Positions 1-7,488 of a DNA stretch of 40,670 nt are shown here, in pieces. The notes beneath the pieces were generated by a model that saw nothing but the letters and a program-made list of their open reading frames with translations, was not told where the DNA came from and did no database searches. The translations under genes were made by a program, and so were the position numbers. Source of the DNA: Candidatus Dormiibacterota bacterium (lineage in GTDB: Bacteria; Chloroflexota; Dormibacteria; Dormibacterales; Dormibacteraceae); NCBI GenBank assembly GCA_003169845.1, contig PNAG01000024.1, positions 59,157 through 99,826 of the forward strand. The letters run 5' to 3'. Every line of letters begins with the position of its first letter. Position 1 is the stretch's first letter.

Positions 1-25
1 GGTTCGAATCCGACCTCCGCAACCA
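1..25 (+). tRNA. 3' end of a tRNA (5' part outside window)
   Basis: The window opens inside a T-arm: T-loop TTCGAAT at 3-9, the 3' T-stem strand CCGAC at 10-14, the 3' acceptor strand CTCCGCA at 15-21, discriminator A at 22 and an encoded CCA at 23-25. The anticodon lies outside the window, so the amino acid cannot be assigned. The acceptor stem implies a 5' end of TGCGGAG. Confidence 0.85.
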
Positions 26-77
26 TCCTGCACTCAAGCACGGAGCCACGCTTGGCGCCGCCACATTTGGAGAAGAC

Positions 78-161
78 GTGAACAAGAGGAAGCGAGTGGC
101 GCTGGCCAAGCGGCGCACCAAGAAGCGCAAGCACAAGGCGCGGGCACAAACCGCAAGATAG
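78..161 (+). CDS. 27-residue Lys/Arg-rich small protein
   Basis: A GTG-started ORF of 27 residues lies between two tRNAs. GGAG at 69-72 is a good ribosome binding site five bases upstream. More than half of the residues are Lys or Arg (it begins MNKRKRV, with a central KRRTKKRKHK), and no acidic residue is present. Such composition is typical of tiny rRNA-binding ribosomal proteins such as bTHX or the bS22/COX24-type peptides, but I see no convincing alignment to either. Function is unknown; binding to RNA is inferred from charge only. It may be co-transcribed with the flanking tRNAs. Confidence 0.5.
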   Translation: MNKRKRVALAKRRTKKRKHKARAQTAR

Positions 162-204
162 GATCTTCTCCTCTGAGGGCGCCCACGTCGCGCCCGGCTT
201 GCGC

Positions 205-280
205 GGTGCCGTAGCTCAGGTGGTAGAGCGCGCGACTCATAATCGCGTTGTCGCTGGTTCGAGTCCAGCCGGCACCACCA
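205..280 (+). tRNA. tRNA with CAT anticodon, probably tRNA-Ile2 (or elongator Met)
   Basis: A complete 76-nt cloverleaf: acceptor GGTGCCG (205-211) pairs with CGGCACC (270-276); D-stem GCTC/GAGC; anticodon stem CGCGA/TCGCG around loop CTCATAA (anticodon CAT at 238-240); T-stem GCTGG/CCAGC; discriminator A; encoded CCA at 278-280. Elongator Met and Ile2 (lysidine at C34) share this anticodon. The anticodon arm and T-arm closely resemble E. coli tRNA-Ile2, and pair C5-G68 matches a TilS identity element. The next gene is tilS, which fits Ile2. The other E. coli determinant, C4-G69, is G4-C69 here, so the identity is an inference. Confidence 0.9.
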
Positions 281-1617
281 TGCAGCGGAAACACCTTCCC
301 GACCGACTCATCGAAGCCATCCGCCGCTGCGAGCTCATCCAACCGGGGCGTCGCGTGCTGGTTGGCGTATCGGGCGGTCCCGACTCGACCGCTCTGCTGG
401 TCGCCATGAACGAGCTGGGTTTCGACCTGGTGGCTGCGCACTTCGACCACGCATTGCGGGCCGGTTCGGAGGAGGTCGCGGTACAGGTCCGCGACCTGTG
501 TTCCGGATTGGGCGTGCCGCTGGTGGCCGGACGGCGTGAATCGCCATTGCCGCGCGGTTCGGTGCAGGCCGGCGCGCGCTCTCTCCGGTACGAGTTCCTC
601 GAGCGGGCGCGAGCCGAAGCCGGGGCGGACCTGGTCGCACTTGCTCACACCGCGGACGACCTGGTCGAAGGCGTCGTGATTCACCTGATGCGCGGATGCG
701 GAATCGCAGGCCTGCGCGGCATGCCCGCCAGCCGCGGCGCCTATGTCCGCCCGCTGCTCACGGTCTGGAGAAGCGAGGTCGTCGAGTTCCTCGAGCACTG
801 CGGAATCACCGCTTATCAAGACCCCGCGAACGCCGACCTCAAGTTCACGCGCGCGCGCGTGCGACATGAGATTCTTCCCGCCCTCGAGCGGGACCGCCCC
901 GGCATCGGTCGCCGCTTCTACGGTGCCGCGATACGGGCCTCGACCCTGCAGGAGGCCGTCGAACGAGAGGCTCAAGCCCTTGTCGATGCGGGAACCCCGA
1001 CCAGGTCTGAAGTGGCAGGGTTGCCTGAACCACTGGCCGCTGAGCTGATGAAAGTCCTGTATGCACGTGCCGGCGGTTGGCAGCCCGGACTCTCGCGCGC
1101 GCACCTGAGCGCGATGCTGCGCCTTGTCCGCGGCGGAGCCGGCGGCCGAGGAGTCGATCTTCCTCGCGGCCGGCGTTTTCGTATCGTGGGCTCCTACATG
1201 GAAGTCATTGCGCCGCCGGACCTCGGTGCCCGAGTCGAAAGTCGACCGCGGCTTGACGTCAAGAGCTGCGGCGGCTGCGACGATTCCAACGCCGTCCACC
1301 TGAGGCGTGGCGAGCGCCTGCACGTCGGGTTTCGCAGGCCGGGCCTGCGCATGCGGCCCTCCGGCGGGCTTGGCTCACGGAAGCTGCAGGACATCCTGGT
1401 CGACGCGCGCGTGCCGCGAGAGGAACGCGACTCATGGCCCCTGGTGTTCGCCGGCGATCGGCTCGCCTGGGTCCCGGGGATCGCGGTGGACGCCGACCTC
1501 GAAAGAGTTGCCGGCGAGCCGTCTGTTCATGTCGCGATCTCACCCATGCCGGACTGTTGGGGGCCCAAAGTTGCTAGGCTAAGAGCGCCGAACAGCCCTC
1601 GAGGAGAGTCGAGTTGA
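280..1617 (+). CDS. tilS: tRNA(Ile)-lysidine synthase TilS
   Basis: TilS ligates lysine to C34 of tRNA-Ile2 (anticodon CAU) so that it reads AUA codons. The 445-residue product has the N-type ATP pyrophosphatase PP-loop SGGPDS at about residues 31-36, the following AHFDHALR segment and AHTADD motif of the catalytic domain, and a C-terminal TilS domain of the usual length. ATG at 280 is the only ordinary start that keeps the PP-loop region without reading back through the tRNA. Its A is the last base of the tRNA CCA, and no Shine-Dalgarno sequence precedes it, so translation may be leaderless after tRNA processing. The stop overlaps the ftsH start (TTGA). The hpt gene that often sits between tilS and ftsH is absent. 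Confidence 0.93.
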   Translation: MQRKHLPDRLIEAIRRCELIQPGRRVLVGVSGGPDSTALLVAMNELGFDLVAAHFDHALRAGSEEVAVQVRDLCSGLGVPLVAGRRESPLPRGSVQAGARSLRYEFLERARAEAGADLVALAHTADDLVEGVVIHLMRGCGIAGLRGMPASRGAYVRPLLTVWRSEVVEFLEHCGITAYQDPANADLKFTRARVRHEILPALERDRPGIGRRFYGAAIRASTLQEAVEREAQALVDAGTPTRSEVAGLPEPLAAELMKVLYARAGGWQPGLSRAHLSAMLRLVRGGAGGRGVDLPRGRRFRIVGSYMEVIAPPDLGARVESRPRLDVKSCGGCDDSNAVHLRRGERLHVGFRRPGLRMRPSGGLGSRKLQDILVDARVPREERDSWPLVFAGDRLAWVPGIAVDADLERVAGEPSVHVAISPMPDCWGPKVARLRAPNSPRGESS

Positions 1618-3461
1618 GTCGTTTTCCCCGCTCCAGCCTTTTTTATTTCGCACTGGTCGTCGTGCTCGGCCTGGTGTTCTGGTTCACGTGGACATCGTTC
1701 CAAGGTGGACAGAACTCCGGCGACTGGCACTACTCGACCCTGGTGACGCAGGCCCAACAGGGCGACGTCAAGTCTCTCGAGATCAACGGTACCGATGGAA
1801 TCGCCATCGACTCGCAGGGCCACAAGCACAACGTCGTCGTGCCCGACGCGAGCACCAATCCGCAATGGCTCGTCGACTTCGTGAATACGGATCACGTCGA
1901 CGTCTTCTTTGACAAGAACAGCAGCGGCAGCTATCTGCTCCAGGTGCTCCTACCGAACATCATCCTGGTGATCCTGATCGGGGCCTTCATGTGGTGGGTG
2001 CTCCGCCAGACCCAGAGCGGCAACAACCAGGCCATGTCGTTCGGCCGGTCGCGTGCCCGCCTGATCGCCGGAGACAAGCCCGCGATCACATTTGCGGACG
2101 TCGCAGGCGTGGAGGAGGCTAAACAGGAGCTCTCGGAGATCGTCGAGTTCCTGAAATATCCCGAGAAGTTCGTGGCCCTTGGTGCACGCATCCCGAAGGG
2201 TTGTCTGCTGGTCGGGCCTCCAGGCACAGGCAAGACGCTTCTCAGCAAGGCCGTAGCGGGGGAGGCGGGCGTGCCTTTCTACTCGATCTCCGGTTCGGAG
2301 TTCGTCGAGATGTTTGTCGGTGTTGGCGCGAGCCGCGTCCGCGACCTTTTCGACCAGGCCAAGAAGAACTCGCCCTGCATCGTGTTCGTGGACGAGATCG
2401 ACGCGGTCGGGCGCCAACGCGGTGCCGGCCTTGGCGGCGGCCACGACGAGCGCGAGCAGACCCTCAACCAGCTGCTCGTGGAGATGGACGGTTTCGACAC
2501 CAACACGCACGTGATCGTCATCGCGGCCACGAACCGACCCGACGTGCTCGACCCGGCGCTGCTCCGACCGGGACGCTTCGACCGCCACGTGACGCTCGAC
2601 CGCCCGGACATCAAGGGCCGCCGCGCGATCCTCGACGTGCACGCGCGCAACAAGCCCCTCGACTCGACGGTCGACCTCGACGTGCTGGCCCGCCAGACGC
2701 CAGGCTTCAGCGGCGCCGACCTCGCGAACCTGATCAACGAGGCCGCCATCCTTGCCGCCCGCGCCAACAAGAAGGTGATCGGGATGGACGAGCTCGAGGA
2801 GGCCATCGCGAGGGTGATCGCCGGGCCGGAGCGCAAGAGCCGGCGCATCTCAGACCACGAAAAGGAGATCATCGCCTACCACGAGGTCGGTCATGCCCTC
2901 GTGATGAAGGCGCTTCCGCACACCGACCCGGTGCATAAGGTGTCGATCATCTCGCGCGGAATGGCCCTGGGCTGGACGATGAGCCTGCCCGAGGAGGACA
3001 AGTACCTGATCTCGCGAGACGAGCTGATGGATCAGATCGCCGGCATCATGGGCGGCCGCGTCGCCGAGGAGATCGTCTTCGGCGACATCACGTCCGGCGC
3101 TGAGAACGACATCCTGAAGGCGACGCAGATGTCCCGCCGGATGGTGACCCAATGGGGGATGTCCGACAAGCTGGGCAACGTGGCTATGGGTCACCGAGAA
3201 GAGCTCGTGTTCCTCGGTCGCGACCTTGGAGAGCAGAGGAACTACTCGGAGGAGGTGGCCGCCATCATCGACGAGGAGATTCGGAGCATCGTCGACCACG
3301 GCTACCAGACGGCGAAGGCGATCCTCACCCAGCAGCGTCACCAGATGGACATCGTGGTCGAGCAGCTGAAGGTGGTGGAGACGCTCGACGGCAGGCAGCT
3401 GGACGAGATCCTCGCGCGCGGGGCGCCGCAAGCGCCGGCCGCCAGCTCCACCGCCTCCTAG
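1614..3461 (+). CDS. ftsH: ATP-dependent zinc metalloprotease FtsH
   Basis: Membrane-anchored AAA+ protease that degrades misassembled membrane proteins and short-lived regulators. The 615 residues hold an N-terminal TM segment (about 9-25), an extracytoplasmic domain, a second TM (about 110-129), Walker A GPPGTGKT (about 201-208), Walker B FVDEID, the second region of homology with LLRPGRFDR, and the zinc site HEVGH (about 423-427; most FtsH have HEAGH). The later Asp in ENDILKAT completes the metal site. TTG at 1614 is chosen because GAGGAG at 1601-1606 sits seven bases upstream and it overlaps the tilS stop. The C-terminus is a low-complexity Ala/Ser tail. Confidence 0.96.
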   Translation: MSRFPRSSLFYFALVVVLGLVFWFTWTSFQGGQNSGDWHYSTLVTQAQQGDVKSLEINGTDGIAIDSQGHKHNVVVPDASTNPQWLVDFVNTDHVDVFFDKNSSGSYLLQVLLPNIILVILIGAFMWWVLRQTQSGNNQAMSFGRSRARLIAGDKPAITFADVAGVEEAKQELSEIVEFLKYPEKFVALGARIPKGCLLVGPPGTGKTLLSKAVAGEAGVPFYSISGSEFVEMFVGVGASRVRDLFDQAKKNSPCIVFVDEIDAVGRQRGAGLGGGHDEREQTLNQLLVEMDGFDTNTHVIVIAATNRPDVLDPALLRPGRFDRHVTLDRPDIKGRRAILDVHARNKPLDSTVDLDVLARQTPGFSGADLANLINEAAILAARANKKVIGMDELEEAIARVIAGPERKSRRISDHEKEIIAYHEVGHALVMKALPHTDPVHKVSIISRGMALGWTMSLPEEDKYLISRDELMDQIAGIMGGRVAEEIVFGDITSGAENDILKATQMSRRMVTQWGMSDKLGNVAMGHREELVFLGRDLGEQRNYSEEVAAIIDEEIRSIVDHGYQTAKAILTQQRHQMDIVVEQLKVVETLDGRQLDEILARGAPQAPAASSTAS

Positions 3462-3484
3462 CCAGCACGCCGGCCCCCAACCCG

Positions 3485-4360
3485 CTGTTCGTAGCCGGCC
3501 GGGGAAACCTGGGTCGCACGCTGGCACGGGCGTTCAAGGCCGCCGGCCGCCGGACGGAGCTCCGGCCCGCTAAGAAAGGTATTCCTGGCCTTGTCCGAAG
3601 CCTGAGATCTTCGCCGGACGCAATCGTGTTCCTGGCGGTTCCCGATGACTCGGTCCTGCCGACGGCGAGGCTCCTGGCGGCCGCCGGCAAGCGGATCCCG
3701 GAGTCGATCGCGTTCGTCCACCTCTCGGGAGCGATGCCGTTGGATGCCCTCGAGCCCCTGAGGGCACGGCACCCCATCGGTTCGTTTCACCCGCTGCAGT
3801 CCTTCCCCGAACCATTGCCCCCGGCATCATTGCGCGGCATCGTCGTGGCGGTGGACGCGAGCAGCCCGTTGCTGAGGCGGCGTCTCGCCGGCCTCGCGCG
3901 GACGCTCGGCGCCAGGCCGAGGCGGGTTGGCGACGGCGATCGGGTGCTGTACCACGCGGCGGCCGTGTTCGTTTCGAACTACCTCGACGTGCTGCTCAGC
4001 GAAGGCGTCCAGCTGCTCGAAGCCGCAGGCTGGAGCGCAAAAGATGCGACGTCAGGGTTGCTCGCCCTGGCGGAGGGGACCCTTGCCAGCGTGCGCAAGC
4101 GTGGTCCCGTGGCGGCGCTCACCGGGCCCGTGCGCCGGGGGGACGTGACCACCGTGGAGCGCCACCTCTCGGCGCTCTCCGGGCTCGCGGGCGCCCGCCG
4201 CGCCGGGCGGGGGCCGTCGATCGCGGACATATATCGTATGCTCGCCCTGATCGCGCTCGAGATCGCAGTGGAGGCGGGCCTTGAGCCTGCGGCGGTGGAG
4301 CGGATGCAAAGGGCGTTGACCGAAAAAGCGGCAGCGACCCGAAGGAGACGTCGCGCATGA
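3485..4360 (+). CDS. DUF2520/Rossmann-like oxidoreductase upstream of panB (apparent CTG start)
   Basis: The product (291 residues from CTG 3485) opens with a dinucleotide-binding strand-turn-helix, FVAGRGNLGRTLARAF, which carries GxGxxG. It then has a VFLAVPDD strand, a VHLSGAMPLDAL segment, GSFHPLQSFP and a helical C-terminal half. This is the layout of the Rossmann-like/DUF2520 family, which is related to 6-phosphogluconate and ketopantoate reductases and often lies beside pantothenate genes. No ATG, GTG or TTG lies in frame between the ftsH 3' end and the Rossmann motif, and the next internal ATG would remove the nucleotide-binding site. CTG 3485 puts the strand right at the N-terminus, but the start is uncertain. 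The stop overlaps panB (ATGA), so the two are coupled. A ketopantoate reductase role is possible but only inferred. Confidence 0.75.
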   Translation: MFVAGRGNLGRTLARAFKAAGRRTELRPAKKGIPGLVRSLRSSPDAIVFLAVPDDSVLPTARLLAAAGKRIPESIAFVHLSGAMPLDALEPLRARHPIGSFHPLQSFPEPLPPASLRGIVVAVDASSPLLRRRLAGLARTLGARPRRVGDGDRVLYHAAAVFVSNYLDVLLSEGVQLLEAAGWSAKDATSGLLALAEGTLASVRKRGPVAALTGPVRRGDVTTVERHLSALSGLAGARRAGRGPSIADIYRMLALIALEIAVEAGLEPAAVERMQRALTEKAAATRRRRRA

Positions 4361-5211
4361 CAACGGTGTTGGACGTACAGCGATTCAAGGATGAGCACCG
4401 GCGCTTTTCCATGCTCACCGCCTATGACTACCTCAGTGCGCGGATCCTCGACGAGGCGGGCATTCCGGTCCTGCTCGTCGGCGACAGCCTCGGGATGGTG
4501 ATGCTCGGCTACCCGACCACGCTCCCCGTGACCCTCGACGAGATGATCCATCACGCCAAAGCCGTGTCTCGGGGCTCCCGGCAGGCCTTGCTGGCCGGCG
4601 ACATGCCGTTCATGTCGTATCACGTCTCTGAGGAGCAGGCCATCGCGAGCGCCGGCCGGTTCTTGCAGGAAGGCGGCATGCACGCGGTGAAGCTCGAAGG
4701 CGGCGGCCGCACGGTCGGGATCACCCGCCGCCTGACGGAGATGGGGATACCGGTGATGGGTCACCTCGGGCTCACGCCGCAGTTCGTGCACCAGATGGGC
4801 GGCTTCAAGGTCCAGGGCAAGGGCCAGGCTCAAGCCGCCCGGATCCTGGCGGATGCCAAGGAGCTCGAGCAGGCGGGCGCGTTCAGCCTCGTGCTCGAGG
4901 GAGTGCCGGGCGACCTCGCCGCAAGGGTCACGCAGGCCCTCCACATCCCGACGATCGGAATCGGCGCCGGCGCGGCCACCGACGGCCAGGTGCTCGTTTT
5001 TCACGACATGCTCGGCCTGACTACCGGCAAGGCGCCCAAGTTCGTCAAGCGCTATGCCAACCTGGCCGAAGAGATCGCGAACGCGGCTCAGCGGTTCGCC
5101 CGAGAGGTCGCCAGCGGCGAGTTCCCAGGCCCAGAGCACGCTTACTCGGCCAACGGATCCACCCCGCCGCCAAGCGGAGAAAAAGAAGAGGTCAGGTACG
5201 GCGCCGGGTAG
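4357..5211 (+). CDS. panB: 3-methyl-2-oxobutanoate hydroxymethyltransferase PanB
   Basis: PanB makes ketopantoate from 2-oxoisovalerate and methylene-tetrahydrofolate, the first committed step of pantothenate synthesis. The 284 residues show the family hallmarks in order: MLTAYDYLSARILDEAGIP, the metal-binding VGDSLGMVMLGY, VKLEGG, MGHLGLTPQ, EGVP and IGIGAGAATDGQVLVFHDMLG. ATG 4357 overlaps the previous stop (ATGA) and has GGAG upstream. The last 25 residues are a polar, Pro/Lys-rich tail beyond the conserved barrel. panC follows directly; panD is not in the window. Confidence 0.96.
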   Translation: MTTVLDVQRFKDEHRRFSMLTAYDYLSARILDEAGIPVLLVGDSLGMVMLGYPTTLPVTLDEMIHHAKAVSRGSRQALLAGDMPFMSYHVSEEQAIASAGRFLQEGGMHAVKLEGGGRTVGITRRLTEMGIPVMGHLGLTPQFVHQMGGFKVQGKGQAQAARILADAKELEQAGAFSLVLEGVPGDLAARVTQALHIPTIGIGAGAATDGQVLVFHDMLGLTTGKAPKFVKRYANLAEEIANAAQRFAREVASGEFPGPEHAYSANGSTPPPSGEKEEVRYGAG

Positions 5212-5215
5212 TCCG

Positions 5216-6058
5216 ATCGCCGTATTCGAAGCTCCCGCCGCGATGCTCGCTGCGTCGCGGCGGTGGCGCGGCGAGGGTCTCGACATCGGGCTGGTGCCGA
5301 CGATGGGGGCCCTCCACGCCGGACACCTCAGCCTGATCGAACACGCGCGCCGCGAAAACCGGATCGTCGTCGTCAGCGTCTTCGTCAATCCGATCCAGTT
5401 CGGAGCCGGCGAGGACTTCGCGCGCTATCCGCGCGACCCGGACCGCGATGCGGACCTGCTGAGGCGGGCAGGCGTAGACGCGGTCTACCAGCCGTCCGTG
5501 GCCGTCATGTATCCGCCTGGGTCCAGCACGCGCGTGCACGTCGGCGGCGTGGGGGATCCACTCGAGGGGGCCGCCCGGCCCGGGCACTTCGAGGGAGTCG
5601 CGACTGTGGTCAGCAAGCTGTTCGCTGCCGTCGAGCCTGATCGAGCCTACTTCGGACAGAAGGACGCGCAGCAGGTCGCAGTGGTGAAACGGCTCGCCCT
5701 CGACCTGGACGTTCCGGTCGAGATCCGCGTTGGCCCGACCGTCCGGGAGCCGGACGGCCTGGCTCTGAGCTCGCGCAACGCTTACCTCAGCGCCGAGGAA
5801 CGCGTGGCTGCAGCATGCCTCAGCTCAGCGCTAGCACTGGCGGCGTCCGCCTATGCGAATGGTGAGCGAAGCCCGGAAAAGCTTCGGAAGGCGCTCTGTC
5901 GACGGCTCGAAGCCGAGCCGCTGGCCCGGGTCGAATACGCCGAGGTCGTGGATCCGGAGACTTTCAGGCCTCCCGGATCGCTGGCCGTGCTTGCCGTCCG
6001 GATCGGGGCCACGCGGTTGATCGACAACCACGATCTCTCCAAGGAGTTTCCTGGATAA
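5216..6058 (+). CDS. panC: Pantothenate synthetase PanC (start uncertain)
   Basis: PanC condenses pantoate with beta-alanine using ATP through a pantoyl-adenylate. Conserved parts are LVPTMGALHAGH (the HxGH nucleotide motif), FVNPIQFG, the YPRDPDRD segment, YFGQKDAQQ (the KMSKS-like site) and GLALSSRNAYLS. The first ordinary in-frame ATG after the panB stop is at 5243, but it would begin inside the first helix and lose the N-terminal strand. Starting at ATC 5216 puts the Pro of PTMG at residue 28, the same number as in E. coli PanC, and gives 280 residues. The other ATG (5054) would overlap panB by 158 bases with unrelated sequence. The enzyme assignment is firm; the start is not. Confidence 0.93.
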   Translation: MAVFEAPAAMLAASRRWRGEGLDIGLVPTMGALHAGHLSLIEHARRENRIVVVSVFVNPIQFGAGEDFARYPRDPDRDADLLRRAGVDAVYQPSVAVMYPPGSSTRVHVGGVGDPLEGAARPGHFEGVATVVSKLFAAVEPDRAYFGQKDAQQVAVVKRLALDLDVPVEIRVGPTVREPDGLALSSRNAYLSAEERVAAACLSSALALAASAYANGERSPEKLRKALCRRLEAEPLARVEYAEVVDPETFRPPGSLAVLAVRIGATRLIDNHDLSKEFPG

Positions 6059-6073
6059 CTGCCGGTTCTGAGT

Positions 6074-6079
6074 TACAAT
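6074..6079 (+). promoter_or_regulatory. Candidate -10 box (TACAAT) for rpsA
   Basis: TACAAT at 6074-6079, 15 bases after the panC stop, is one base from the consensus and would start a transcript near 6086. No good -35 hexamer is visible at 16-18 bases (CTGGAT at 6051 is poor). This is plausible because rpsA is usually independently expressed. Confidence 0.35.
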
Positions 6080-6105
6080 TGCGGTTCGTATTGGCGGAGG
6101 CCGTT

Positions 6106-6177
6106 ATGACGACCAACACCACACCAATAAACCTTAGGGGGAATGTGCGTTGTCCAATGAGTCCGGTGCTGTCCTGA
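6106..6177 (+). CDS. Possible leader ORF overlapping the rpsA start
   Basis: ATG 6106 begins a 23-codon ORF with GCGGAGG at 6094-6100 as a strong ribosome binding site. It ends with TGA at 6177, 28 bases inside rpsA and in another frame. The peptide (MTTNTTPINLRGN...) matches nothing I know. Ribosomes reading it would cover the rpsA ribosome binding site (AGGGGGA, 6136-6142), so it could tune rpsA translation. It could also be chance. Confidence 0.3.
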   Translation: MTTNTTPINLRGNVRCPMSPVLS

Positions 6178-7343
6178 CAGAAAATAAGGAGGCGCCCGAA
6201 GACTCATCCTACGTGATGACGATGGAGGACTACCTCCATTACGACCAGGAGGCCTTCAAGACCCCCAACCACGGGGACATCGTCGATGGAATCGTGGTGC
6301 GGGTCGACGCGGATGAGGTGCTGGTCGACATCGGCGCCAAGGCCGAAGGTGTCATCTCGAGCAAAGAGCTCGGCTTGCGTGGCGACGTGGACTCGGTCGG
6401 GCTAGAGCCCGGCGACCAGATCAAAGTCTACGTCCTCCAGCCGGAGAACGAAGAAGGCAACGTGGTCCTCAGCCTGCGCCGGGCGCGGGCGGAGACGACG
6501 TGGATCGTCGCCGCTGAGAAGCAGGCCGACGGCTCGGTCATCGAAGCCGATGTCCGCGAGCAGAACAAGGGCGGCCTGATCGTCAACATCCTCGGCCTTC
6601 GCGGCTTCTTGCCCTCGAGCCAGGTCGCGCGCGCTTACGCGGGGAGCCTGGAGTCGCTGGTCAACCAGCGGATCCCCGTGAAGATTCTCGAGGTCAACCG
6701 AAAGCGCAACCGGCTGATCGTCAGCCAGAAGGCAGCCGAGGACGAGGACCGCGCCCGCAAGCGGGAAGAGCTGTTCAGCCGGCTTCAGACCGGGGCCACT
6801 GTCAAGGGGACCGTCTCTGGGATCACCAGCTATGGCGCGTTCGTGGACATCGGCGGCGCCGATGGATTGATTCACATCTCCGAGCTGTCATGGGATCGGG
6901 TCTCCAAGGTGACCGACGTCCTGCAGCTCGCCGAAGAGGTCACCGTGAAGGTGATCAAGCTCGACCCGGAGCAGACGAGAATCTCCCTGTCCCTGCGGCA
7001 GCTGCAGCAGGATCCATGGGAAAGGCTCGTCCAGTCGATGCCCATCGGCTCGATCGTCGAAGGTCAGGTCACGAAGACCAAGAAGTACGGGGCCTTCCTT
7101 CAGATCATGCAGGGGATCGAAGGGCTGCTCCACATCTCCGAGCTGTCGTGGGACCACGTCGAGCGGACGGAGGACGTGCTGAAGGTGGGGGAGACGCTGC
7201 AGGTAAAGGTGATCGGAATCGACACCGCCCGCCGGCGCATCTCGCTGAGCCTGAAGCAGCTGTCGGCGCCGCCGGCCACCCTGGCCAACGGGCGTCCCGA
7301 GCAGCGCACGGCCGAATACGACGACGTCGAGGACGAGTCCTAG
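6150..7343 (+). CDS. rpsA: 30S ribosomal protein S1 (four S1 domains)
   Basis: S1 binds mRNA at the 30S platform. The 397-residue protein has four S1 OB-folds. The first is at about residues 40-110 (GDIVDGIVVRVDADEVLVDIG) and the second, more divergent, at about 125-195. The third (GTVSGITSYGAFVDIGGADGLIHISELSW) and fourth (GQVTKTKKYGAFLQIMQGIEGLLHISELSW) are canonical. The four-domain form is common in Gram-positive-type and Chloroflexota lineages; E. coli has six. TTG 6150 is taken as the start because AGGGGGA lies eight bases upstream. The C-terminus is acidic. The gene stands alone between panC and a convergent gene. Confidence 0.93.
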   Translation: MSNESGAVLTENKEAPEDSSYVMTMEDYLHYDQEAFKTPNHGDIVDGIVVRVDADEVLVDIGAKAEGVISSKELGLRGDVDSVGLEPGDQIKVYVLQPENEEGNVVLSLRRARAETTWIVAAEKQADGSVIEADVREQNKGGLIVNILGLRGFLPSSQVARAYAGSLESLVNQRIPVKILEVNRKRNRLIVSQKAAEDEDRARKREELFSRLQTGATVKGTVSGITSYGAFVDIGGADGLIHISELSWDRVSKVTDVLQLAEEVTVKVIKLDPEQTRISLSLRQLQQDPWERLVQSMPIGSIVEGQVTKTKKYGAFLQIMQGIEGLLHISELSWDHVERTEDVLKVGETLQVKVIGIDTARRRISLSLKQLSAPPATLANGRPEQRTAEYDDVEDES

Positions 7344-7471
7344 CTCCGACGACGGCGGCTCTTTACAGGCTGGGTTGACCTTCTTTTAGGTTTGATTCAA
7401 GCTGGCCGCGGTACGGTGCGACGGCTTGGGGGTGGGAAGCCAAATCGATAAGGGTGGGCCCGACCTAAATA

Positions 7472-7486
7472 CCGCCCTTCTGGCGG
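7472..7486 (-). terminator. Small hairpin after the minus-strand O-antigen-ligase-like gene
   Basis: CCGCC-CTTCT-GGCGG forms a 5-bp GC stem two bases past the stop of the minus-strand gene. On that strand it is followed by TATTTAG, not a clear T-run. The rest of the 145-base convergent gap (7344-7488) holds only weak inverted repeats, for example CAAG...CTTG around 7400-7425, and no T-rich terminator for rpsA. Confidence 0.3.
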
Positions 7487-7488
7487 CT

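Noticed and set aside
177..195. Hairpin GGGCGC/GCGCCC between the small ORF and the tRNA
   Set aside because: Only six pairs, no T-run, and common in GC-rich spacers; not enough to call a terminator.
199..279. Upstream extension of tilS through the tRNA (TTG at 199)
   Set aside because: It would translate the tRNA sequence; the conserved TilS N-terminus begins at ATG 280.
3979..5388. Long antisense ORF (469 codons) opposite the DUF2520/panB/panC genes
   Set aside because: It is a high-GC mirror of coding sequence; its product is compositionally biased and matches no family, and the + strand genes are certain.
7395..7470. Possible riboswitch-like G-rich stretch after rpsA
   Set aside because: It lies at convergent 3' ends with no gene downstream on the + strand and no conserved riboswitch motif.
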